In this document: positions 1-5,749 of the stretch, in pieces
Position numbering within the stretch: the stretch's first letter is position 1
Layout of the letters: each line of letters opens with the position of its first letter
Source of the DNA: Chloroflexota bacterium
Lineage (GTDB): Bacteria > Chloroflexota > Anaerolineae > UBA3071
Direction of reading: 5' to 3'
Assembly: GCA_014383605.1 (NCBI GenBank)
Contig: JACNHM010000397.1
Span: 1 to 13,920, forward strand
Length of the DNA: 13,920 nucleotides
Made by a program: the position numbers and the translations under genes
The notes under the pieces: generated by a model
What the model saw: only the letters and a program-made list of their open reading frames with translations
What the model was told of the DNA's origin: nothing
Databases searched by the model: none

Positions 1-8
1 GGAAAAAC

Positions 9-416
9 ATGCGGATTCTCAAACTCGTGGAACTGGAAGGCATGACGCCTGATCTGGCCGCGGCGCTGGAAGCCGAGGGCATCGTGGATGCCGCGGCGCT
101 GTTGGCCGCCGCGGGCCCCAAGGAAGGCCGCGAAGCTCTGGCCGCCAAGCTGGGCGTGGAGGCGCGCAAGCTCTTGGAGCTGTGCAACCGCGCCGACCTG
201 TCCCGCATCAAGGGCATCGGCACGGTCTACTCGGACCTGTTGGAGTTCGCCGGTGTGGACACGGTCATGGAGTTAGCCCAGCGCAATGCTGACAACCTGT
301 ACGCCAAGATCGTGGAGGAAGCTGGCGCGCACCACGTGAAGCGCACCCCCACGGCCACGGACGTGGCCAATTGGGTGGGCCAGGCCCAGGCGCTGGAGCG
401 GAAGGTCTTCTACTAG
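9..416 (+). CDS. DUF4332 helix-hairpin-helix protein
   Basis: A 135-residue soluble protein that matches the DUF4332 family (PF14229) over its whole length. It has two helix-hairpin-helix-like halves. The first (about residues 8-60) carries LEGMTPDLAAALEAEGI in place of the usual 'IEGIGP', so its hairpin glycines are degenerate. The second (about 63-100) keeps the canonical RIKGIG hairpin followed by YSDLLEFAGVDTV and ELAQRN. The C-terminal part (about 112-131, TATDVANWVGQAQAL) is also typical of the family. HhH motifs usually bind the DNA backbone without sequence specificity; the cellular role of DUF4332 is not known, so nucleic-acid binding is only an inference. ATG at 9 is preceded by GGA at 1-3 with five bases between, a plausible but edge-truncated ribosome site. 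It is followed by a strong hairpin and then an independently promoted gene, so it is probably not co-transcribed with what follows. Confidence 0.85.
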   Translation: MRILKLVELEGMTPDLAAALEAEGIVDAAALLAAAGPKEGREALAAKLGVEARKLLELCNRADLSRIKGIGTVYSDLLEFAGVDTVMELAQRNADNLYAKIVEEAGAHHVKRTPTATDVANWVGQAQALERKVFY

Positions 417-470
417 ACCGCTCGCAGGACGCTACGTAACACGCCAGCCGCGCGTGCTACGTGCAGTGTG

Positions 471-520
471 AAACGTAAAACGTGAAACGTGGGGAAAACC
501 ACGTTTCACGTTTTGCGTTT
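471..520. repeat. 22-bp inverted repeat of AACGT(G/A)AA words
   Basis: The left arm 471-492 and the right arm 499-520 are reverse complements over 22 bp with one G-T pair, around a 6-nt loop (GGAAAA, 493-498). The arms are themselves made of short repeated words (AAACGT-AAAACGTG-AAACGTGG). The stem follows the DUF4332 stop by about 55 nt and lies upstream of the vanW promoter. It could act as a transcription terminator for gene 1, although the T run after it is weak (GCGTTTTGT), or it could be a dispersed repeat element. A copy of the word GCTACGT occurs at 431-437 and 456-462 in the same spacer. Confidence 0.75.
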
Positions 521-537
521 TGTACCTACTCCTGCTC

Positions 538-566
538 TTGCCTTTTCATCTCACATCTGGTAAAAT
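538..566 (+). promoter_or_regulatory. Sigma70-type promoter of the VanW-family gene
   Basis: TTGCCT at 538-543 and TAAAAT at 561-566 are separated by 17 bp, which is the optimal spacing. The predicted start of transcription is near 573-574. This leaves a leader of about 20 nt before the ATG at 594, with a GGTGAG ribosome site at 581-586. This spacing is one reason to prefer 594 over the TTG at 579 or the GTG at 582. Confidence 0.65.
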
Positions 567-593
567 CGGCCGCACGGATTGGTGAGCGAAATT

Positions 594-2447
594 ATGACTG
601 CCCAAGTTCACGATACAGAACACCCGCGGCGGCGCTGGCCCAACGCGCTGCTCCTGCTGTCCATACTGCTATGGCTGGTGGCCCTGGCCCTGGTGGCCAG
701 CGTCGCTGCCTGCCAGTCGCATTACGCCGAGCGCATCTACCCCGGCGTCTGGGTGTACGGTGTGAATCTCAGCAATCTGACACGAGCCGAAGCCGAGGCC
801 GCCGTGGCGGCGGCCGAGATCCCGCTGCCCGCGGCGCCGGTGGCGGTGCGCTACGACGGCGAGACCTGGATCGTGCGCCCCGACGATCTGGGCGTGGCGC
901 TGGACGTGGAGGCTTCGGTCGCCCGCGCCTACGAGGTGGGGCGAGGGGGTTCGCCGCAGCAGGATCTGCGGGAGCAGGCGCTGACCTTCTTCTACGGACG
1001 TTTCCTCCAGCCGGTCTTCACCCTCCACGATGAGGGGTTGCTGGCCTACGCCGTGGCCCGCATGGCTCAGGAGGTCAACCAGCCCACCCGCGAGGCGACG
1101 CTGCAGGTGCAGGGGCTGCAGGTGCTGGCGACGGCAGGCGAGAGCGGTCGCCAGGTGGATCAGGCAGCCACTCTGGCGGCCCTGGAGGAGCGCATCCGCA
1201 CCGGCGGTGGCGGCGAGGTGGCCTTGGTTGTCCGCATCACGCAGCCGGCGCTGGCCGACGTGAGCGAGGCCGCGGCGCTGGCCCAGCGCATCATCGGCAG
1301 CCCGCTGACGCTGGCGTACGAGGACGAGCAGGAGGGGAAGCTGAGCTTCGCCATTGACCAGGCGACGCTGTCGGACTGGCTGAAGATCGGCATGGAAACG
1401 GGAAGCAGTGGCCAGCCGCGCCTCACGGCGACGCTGGACGAGGCTGGTACACGCGCCTGGGCGGGGGAGGTGGCGGCACAACTGGCCCGTCCCGCCCGCA
1501 ATGCCCGCCTGGACTTCGATCCCGCCGACGGCACGCTGACCCCCATCGTGCCCAGCGTGTGGGGGCGGGAACTGGACGTCGAGGAGACGGTGCGGCACGT
1601 TGTCGCCCAGGCGGTCAGCGAAGATCGCACGGCGGCCTTGCCGCTGCTGCTCATCAAGCCGGCGGTGGCCATGGAAGACGCGCCGCAGATGGGCATTGTG
1701 GAGCTGGTCGCCGAGGCCACGACTCGCTTCAAGGGCTCCAGCGCGGCGCGCGTGCACAACATCGCCCAGGCCGCTTCGCAGTTCCACGGCGTGGTCATCC
1801 CGCCAGGCGGCGTCTTTTCCTTCAACGAGCACCTGGGCGAGGTCGCGGCGGAGACGGGGTACGAAGAATCGTTGATCATCTGGGGCGACCGCACGCAGAT
1901 GGGCTACGGCGGCGGCGTCTGCCAGGTCTCGACGACGGCCTTCCGCGCCGCGCTGCTGGGCGGCTTCCCCATCGTCGAGCGCTACGCGCACGGCTACATG
2001 GTGAGCTGGTACGGCGAGCCGGGGATGGACGCCACCGTCTACGCGCCGCAGGTGGACCTCAGGTTCCGCAACGACAGCGATCACTACCTGCTCATCGAGA
2101 CGGAGACGGACACGCAGGCGGGCATGCTGACCTTCCGCTTCTACGGCACCGACACTGGCCGCGCCGTGGAGATCGTTGCCTCGCCGCCGGAAAACGTCAC
2201 TGACCCACCTCTGCCGGTCTATGCGGAGGATCCGGACCTGCCCAAGGGGACGATCAAGCAGGTGGACTGGGCTGTCAAGGGCATGGATGTCACCGTGCAG
2301 CGTATCGTCCGGCAGGAGGATGAGGTGCTGTGGGAGGACACGTTCATCAGCCGCTATTACCCCTGGGCAGCGAAGTACCGCTACGGCCCGGGCACAACTT
2401 TGCCCCCTGGTGCTGTGCCTGAGGAGGCCGAGGAGGAAAATGGCTGA
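594..2447 (+). CDS. Membrane-anchored VanW/YoaR-family protein
   Basis: About 617 residues. A short basic N-terminus (RRR at 12-14) precedes one hydrophobic helix (18-39). The extracytoplasmic part follows: two regions resembling peptidoglycan-binding-4 modules (about 85-200 and 235-350), then a VanW domain (about 375-505) with the hallmark MGYGGGVCQVSTTAF, a GMDATVYAP segment and DLRFRND. VanW proteins take their name from an accessory gene of vancomycin-resistance clusters. Their biochemical role is unresolved and most environmental copies have nothing to do with resistance, so a general cell-wall or envelope role is the safe reading. The helix ends in VAAC (Cys40), a relaxed lipobox, so a lipoprotein is possible. 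No G5 domain is present. ATG 594 was chosen because GGTGAG lies seven bases upstream; TTG 579 and GTG 582 are in-frame alternatives that would put the start close to the predicted transcription start. The gene appears monocistronic. Confidence 0.88.
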   Translation: MTAQVHDTEHPRRRWPNALLLLSILLWLVALALVASVAACQSHYAERIYPGVWVYGVNLSNLTRAEAEAAVAAAEIPLPAAPVAVRYDGETWIVRPDDLGVALDVEASVARAYEVGRGGSPQQDLREQALTFFYGRFLQPVFTLHDEGLLAYAVARMAQEVNQPTREATLQVQGLQVLATAGESGRQVDQAATLAALEERIRTGGGGEVALVVRITQPALADVSEAAALAQRIIGSPLTLAYEDEQEGKLSFAIDQATLSDWLKIGMETGSSGQPRLTATLDEAGTRAWAGEVAAQLARPARNARLDFDPADGTLTPIVPSVWGRELDVEETVRHVVAQAVSEDRTAALPLLLIKPAVAMEDAPQMGIVELVAEATTRFKGSSAARVHNIAQAASQFHGVVIPPGGVFSFNEHLGEVAAETGYEESLIIWGDRTQMGYGGGVCQVSTTAFRAALLGGFPIVERYAHGYMVSWYGEPGMDATVYAPQVDLRFRNDSDHYLLIETETDTQAGMLTFRFYGTDTGRAVEIVASPPENVTDPPLPVYAEDPDLPKGTIKQVDWAVKGMDVTVQRIVRQEDEVLWEDTFISRYYPWAAKYRYGPGTTLPPGAVPEEAEEENG

Positions 2448-2540
2448 ACATCAACCACCTCCTTTCCTCTCCTCCCTCCCTCCCCTATCCCCCCCTTCCG
2501 CCACCAACCTCCACTCTCCAACTTCAAACCTCCAATCCCA
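2447..2540. other. G-less, C-rich tract with G-quadruplex potential on the minus strand
   Basis: These 94 nt after the VanW stop contain only one G on the + strand (2500) and are about 57% C, with an almost pure pyrimidine run at 2458-2486. On the minus strand, 2495-2474 reads G7-ATA-G4-A-G3-A-G3, a quadruplex-forming pattern with loops of 3, 1 and 1. As RNA from the + strand, the tract is the kind of C-rich, G-poor sequence that Rho loads on, so it may end the vanW transcript. The 3' part (2513-2540) carries the CTCCAACTTCAAA word seen elsewhere in the window. Confidence 0.6.
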
Positions 2541-2543
2541 GAT

Positions 2544-2573
2544 TTGACATAGAACAGGTGTTCGTGGTATAAT
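2544..2573 (+). promoter_or_regulatory. lexA promoter, perfect sigma70 hexamers
   Basis: TTGACA at 2544-2549 and TATAAT at 2568-2573 match both consensus hexamers exactly, with an 18-bp spacer. Transcription should start near 2580, giving a leader of almost 90 nt. The spacer is occupied by an SOS box. Confidence 0.85.
2551..2564. promoter_or_regulatory. LexA operator (SOS box), GAAC-N4-GTTC type
   Basis: AGAACAGGTGTTCG fits the Gram-positive SOS box pattern CGAACRNRYGTTCG at all positions except the first base. It lies between the -35 and -10 hexamers of the promoter that drives the lexA-like gene about 90 bp downstream, so bound LexA would block RNA polymerase. This is the classic arrangement for LexA autorepression. 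I saw no second copy of GAAC-N4-GTTC elsewhere in the window. Confidence 0.8.
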
Positions 2574-2605
2574 GTCATCGCTGCAATGGCCAGACATCAG
2601 GGCGT

Positions 2606-2630
2606 GGTGATCAGAAGTCCCCTGATCGCC
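2606..2630 (+). other. Hairpin in the lexA leader RNA
   Basis: GGTGATCAG (2606-2614) pairs with CTGATCGCC (2622-2630), nine pairs including one G-U, around a 7-nt loop. It lies about 25-50 nt into the predicted leader and about 40 nt before the start codon. No known riboswitch is recognised; it may only affect mRNA stability. Confidence 0.4.
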
Positions 2631-2668
2631 GAGCCCTGGGACCCGATCACGGACAAGGGGGTATGATC

Positions 2669-3298
2669 ATGCCGCAGAAGCTATCCGAACGCCAAGATAA
2701 GATGCTGAAGTTCATCCAGAGGTACGTGCGGGAGCACGGCTATCCGCCTTCCATTCGTGAGATTGGCAAGGCGACGGCCACCTCCTCCACTTCCGTGGTG
2801 AAATACAATCTGGATAAGCTGCAGGCCCTGGGGTTGCTGAGACGCACGGAAGAAGTGTCCCGCGGGCTGCGGCTGGCTGGCGGGGCTCTACTGCCAGGTC
2901 AGAACGTCGTCGAGGTGCCGTTGCTGGGCTACATCCGGGCCAGCGCTCCCCTGCCCTCCTACGATGAGTTCTCCGACGAGGTGGTGGAGCTGACGCTGGA
3001 CATCGTCCGGGAGCCAGAACTGGTGTATGCTCTGCGTGTGCAGGGGGAGTCGATGCGCGACGCGTCCGTGCACGACGGCGACCTGGTGGTGCTCCGGCAT
3101 CAGCAGACCGCCGACCCGGGGGAGATGGTGGCAGCCTGGCTGGGGCCGGAAGAGGGCTTGACGCTGAAGCGCTACTTCCCGGAGGGGAGGTACGTGCGGC
3201 TGCAGCCGGCCAACGAAGCCTACGAGCCGATCGTGGTCCCCGCCGAACAGGTGGAAATCCAGGGCAAGGTGATCGCCGTCATCCGCCGCTTGAGCTGA
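2669..3298 (+). CDS. lexA: LexA-family SOS repressor / self-cleaving protease
   Basis: 209 residues, the normal LexA length. The N-terminal winged helix-turn-helix (about 5-65) contains GYPPSIREIGKA and the recognition segment TSSTSVVKYNLDKLQALGLL. The C-terminal S24 peptidase domain (about 82-205) contains VQGESM with catalytic Ser128 followed by DASVHDGDLVVL, and TLKRYF with catalytic Lys167, so the autoproteolytic dyad is intact. The predicted cleavage bond is Ala91-Ser92 in LLGYIRASAPLP, where most LexA proteins have Ala-Gly. ATG 2669 was chosen over ATG 2663 because the strong ribosome site AAGGGGG (2655-2661) is seven bases from 2669 but only one base from 2663. The operator in its own promoter supports identity as the true LexA rather than a phage-type paralogue. 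When RecA-ssDNA filaments form after DNA damage, LexA should cleave itself and derepress the regulon. Confidence 0.93.
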   Translation: MPQKLSERQDKMLKFIQRYVREHGYPPSIREIGKATATSSTSVVKYNLDKLQALGLLRRTEEVSRGLRLAGGALLPGQNVVEVPLLGYIRASAPLPSYDEFSDEVVELTLDIVREPELVYALRVQGESMRDASVHDGDLVVLRHQQTADPGEMVAAWLGPEEGLTLKRYFPEGRYVRLQPANEAYEPIVVPAEQVEIQGKVIAVIRRLS

Positions 3299-3357
3299 GC
3301 GCCGTTGGGATTGAAGACCCTCCTGGCCTGCGGCCGGCGAGTGGCCCGCGTGAAACG

Positions 3358-3388
3358 AAAAGCCCCCGCCACTGAGGCGGGGGCCTTT
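3358..3388. terminator. Bidirectional intrinsic terminator between lexA and the minus-strand cluster
   Basis: GCCCCCGCC (3362-3370) and GGCGGGGGC (3376-3384) form a nine-pair GC stem with a five-base loop. On the + strand it is flanked by AAAA before and CTTTCG after. On the minus strand the stem is followed by TTTTCGTTTC, a better U run. It lies between the stop of lexA (3298) and the stop of the convergent glycosyltransferase (3397), so it can serve both. Confidence 0.85.
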
Positions 3389-3396
3389 CGCGTCCG

Positions 3397-4623
3397 CTAT
3401 GCGCTAGAGTTTGAGCTTTGAAGTTTGGAGTTTGCGGTTCGCTGGAGTGCTGCTTCGATATGCGCCGAAAGCTGTTCTACACGCGCCTCCCAGGTGTGCT
3501 GCGCCGCCAGCCGGCGGAAGCCCTCCCGTTGTGCGTCGTCGGTCTCGACCAGCGCGGCCTCGACCTGGCGCACGAAGCTGGGGACGTCGTGCGCCAGGCG
3601 CAGGGGCGGGGCGAAGGCCTGGGCGCTGGGAATGGCCGTGGACACCACCGGCCGGCCGGCGGCCAGGTACTCGTACATTTTCAGGGGGTCAATGTGCCGC
3701 GTCCACTCGTTGATCTTGTAGGGCATCAGGCACACTTGGCAGGCGGCGACGTAGCGGGGAAGCTCAGTCACGGGCTTGAGGCCCAGGAAATGCACGTTGG
3801 GCAGCTCCAGCCAGGCTAGCTGCTCCCGGTGGAAACGCTGCGTGACCGGGCCGATCAGCGCCAGGGACCAGTCCGGGTGTGCCTGAGCCACGTCGCGCAG
3901 CAGCCCCAGGTCAATCTTCTCGTTGATCACCCCCACATAGCCGATCACCGGCTGCGGCAGGGCGGCGATGTCCTCTGGCGGCGGGGAGGGATCGGCCAGC
4001 GCGGCGCTGAAGGCAGCGTAGTCCACGCCGTTGCGCACCAGGTAGGTGTGGGGATTGAAGGGGCGCTTGGCCTCCAGCAGCGCCGGCGAGGTGACGATCA
4101 CCAGGTCGGCCCGGCGCAGTATTTTCCTCTCCAGGGCCACGATCGCCTCCCTCCGCGCCGTGCCCACCTCGTTCACGAATTCCATCTCGTAGGCGGCGTA
4201 CTCGTCCACGGCGTGATAGAGCAGCAGTCGCTCGCCGTAGCGTCCGATCACGTCGGCCTGTTCGGGGCGGAAGAGCCACAGGATCGGCTCGCGCATTCCC
4301 AGACGGGCCATTCCCCGCGACAACGAGCGGCGGCGCAGCGCGGCGCTCAGCACTTTGAGCGGCTGGCGACCGATGAGGGGAGCCCAGCGGGGCGGACGGT
4401 AGACGTAGAGGCCCTCGCCGATGTGGTGCAGTCGCTGCCGATCACTCGGCGGCTGTGCGGTGCTCCCTGGCCTGAGCCCCAGCGCCTGGCGCAGGTAGGG
4501 GCGAGGTTCGACGAAGAGCACGCGGTTGCGCCGCGCCAGTCGGGACATGATCTGGTGGCGGTTGTGCCAGACCCCCTCCCAGCGCTCCACGGCGAAGCAG
4601 AGGATGTCCTGTCCTTCCAGCAT
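3397..4623 (-). CDS. GT-B glycosyltransferase, GT4/TuaH-like
   Basis: 408 residues, a typical length for a GT-B enzyme. The N-terminal half (about 5-200) has a Rossmann-like acceptor domain with a WHNRHQIMSRLARRNRVLFVEP segment, common in TuaH-like and related glycosyltransferases. The C-terminal half starts at PVIGYVGVINEKIDLGLL (225-242) and holds LALIGP, NVHFLGLKP and the donor-binding segment HIDPLKMYEYLAAGRPVVST (310-329), equivalent to the E-x7-E region of GT4 enzymes. It should move a sugar from a nucleotide-sugar donor to a lipid or glycan acceptor at the inner face of the membrane; the sugar cannot be named. ATG 4623 was chosen because GAGGGGAG (4629-4636 on the complement) sits five bases upstream; the TTG at 4650 lies in a palindromic repeat. 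The last 14 residues (RTANSKLQSSNSSA) are encoded by spacer-type repeat DNA and are probably not conserved. Last gene of the minus cluster. Confidence 0.88.
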   Translation of the reverse strand: MLEGQDILCFAVERWEGVWHNRHQIMSRLARRNRVLFVEPRPYLRQALGLRPGSTAQPPSDRQRLHHIGEGLYVYRPPRWAPLIGRQPLKVLSAALRRRSLSRGMARLGMREPILWLFRPEQADVIGRYGERLLLYHAVDEYAAYEMEFVNEVGTARREAIVALERKILRRADLVIVTSPALLEAKRPFNPHTYLVRNGVDYAAFSAALADPSPPPEDIAALPQPVIGYVGVINEKIDLGLLRDVAQAHPDWSLALIGPVTQRFHREQLAWLELPNVHFLGLKPVTELPRYVAACQVCLMPYKINEWTRHIDPLKMYEYLAAGRPVVSTAIPSAQAFAPPLRLAHDVPSFVRQVEAALVETDDAQREGFRRLAAQHTWEARVEQLSAHIEAALQRTANSKLQSSNSSA

Positions 4624-4638
4624 CGAAACTCCCCTCAA

Positions 4639-4701
4639 GGGCAACCGCAAGGGTTGCCCCTACACCACACCTCCGGGGCGACCGCAAGGGGTGCTCCTAC
4701 A
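4639..4701. repeat. Two tandem REP-like palindromes
   Basis: Copy 1: GGGCAACC (4639-4646), loop GCAAG, GGTTGCCC (4652-4659), then CTACA. Copy 2: GGGCGACC (4676-4683), loop GCAAG, then a decayed arm GGTGCTCC (4690-4697), then TACA. Both share the CGCAAGGG core and the CCTACA tail. The tail of copy 2 supplies the stop codon (4697-4699) of the upstream glycosyltransferase frame. This palindrome type is familiar as a dispersed intergenic repeat in several phyla, which I state from memory and cannot check here. No RAYT transposase is in the window. Confidence 0.7.
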
Positions 4702-5749
4702 CCTCGGTGATTTGCCGGTACAGCGCGGCGAATTGCCGGCCGATGGGGCCCCAGTCCAGGCTGCGGGCCATCTCCTGGGCGCTGCGCCGCGCCGCAGCCA
4801 GGTCCATCTGCCGGGCCGCACGCAACGCCTCGGCCAGAGCCTGCGGTGGCTGCGGGTCGTAGAGGAGGCCCGCCCCCTGGCCCAGCAGCGGCGGGAAGGG
4901 GCCCAGCGCCGGGGCCACTACCGGCAGGCCGAAGGAGAGGGCCAGGATCGCCGCTCCCGAGGTGGTCGTCTGGCGATAAGGCAGCACGGCCACGTCGGCC
5001 CCGTTCATGAAAACCTGCACCTCGTCGTCGGGCACGTAGTCCAGATGCAGCCGCACGCGGCGGTCGCCGGCGGCCAGCGCTCGCACCTGCTGGCCGTACT
5101 CCGGCGGCTGGGCACGGCCGGCGATCAGCAGGACGAGTTCCTGGCCCGCCAGGTCAGCGAAGGCCTGCAGCAGCTCCTCCACGCCCTTGTAGGGGCGCAC
5201 CTGTCCCAGGGAAAGGTAGACGAAAGCGTCCGGTGGCAGCCCCAGCCGCTGGCGGGCGGCCTGGCGTGAACACTCGTTGGCATACCAGGTCACGTAATTG
5301 CCGTGGGGGATGACCACCACGGGCCCGCGGCAGCGGAAGCTGCGCAGCAGCTCCTCTCGTGCCGGTTCGCTGTGCACGTGCACACCATCGGCGATACGCA
5401 GCACGAAGCGGCTGGCCAGCCGGTAGAGCACGCGGCCCTGCGGCTCGTGCTGCCAGACGTTGTGCACCGTGTAGACGACCTTGACGCCCAGGAGCCGCGC
5501 CGCGCCGATGGCCAGCATCGTGTTCGTCCAATGGAACAGCCGTGTGCGCCACGGGGCATCGTGGCGATAGAGCAGTTCCAGCCAGTGCAGGTGCAGGACG
5601 TGCGGCCGCTGCGGGCTCAAGAGCTTCCGCCAGGAAAGCCCCCAGCGCCACAGCGCACAGTCCAGGGCAGGGTCGGCCTGTTGCACCGCCTGATGGAAGA
5701 GGACAGGGTAGGGATTCAACTGCGCGGGCGCGGCGATGATCACGCGCAT
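4697..5749 (-). other. GT4 glycosyltransferase module, possible separate product from ATG 5749
   Basis: This is the 350-residue C-terminal part of the fused frame, complete in itself as a GT-B glycosyltransferase. It opens with MRVIIAAPAQLNPYPVLFHQA and continues with HVLHLHWLELLYRHD, VVYTVHNVWQHE, VHVHSEPAREELL and VVVIPHGNY, a set of motifs shared with mannosyltransferase-like GT4 enzymes of exopolysaccharide clusters. The donor half begins at VYLSLGQVRPYKGVEELL and ends with the TTTSGAAILALSFGLPVVAP donor-binding region. Upstream of ATG 5749 the sequence is almost pure pyrimidine (GTCTCCCTGTCTCAA), so there is no Shine-Dalgarno; if translated separately it would depend on coupling. It likely adds a sugar to the same glycan that the attached flippase exports; specificity is unknown. 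Confidence 0.75.

Noticed and set aside
669..2084. Long minus-strand frame opposite the VanW-family gene
   Set aside because: A high-GC antisense shadow rich in His, Arg and Gln with no recognisable domain; the plus-strand frame has clear VanW motifs.
594..2447. Vancomycin-resistance gene cluster
   Set aside because: VanW-domain proteins are common in environmental bacteria; there are no vanHAX, vanRS or vanY-like genes nearby.
2663..2668. ATG 2663 as the start of lexA
   Set aside because: Only one base separates it from the AAGGGGG ribosome site; ATG 2669 has optimal seven-base spacing.
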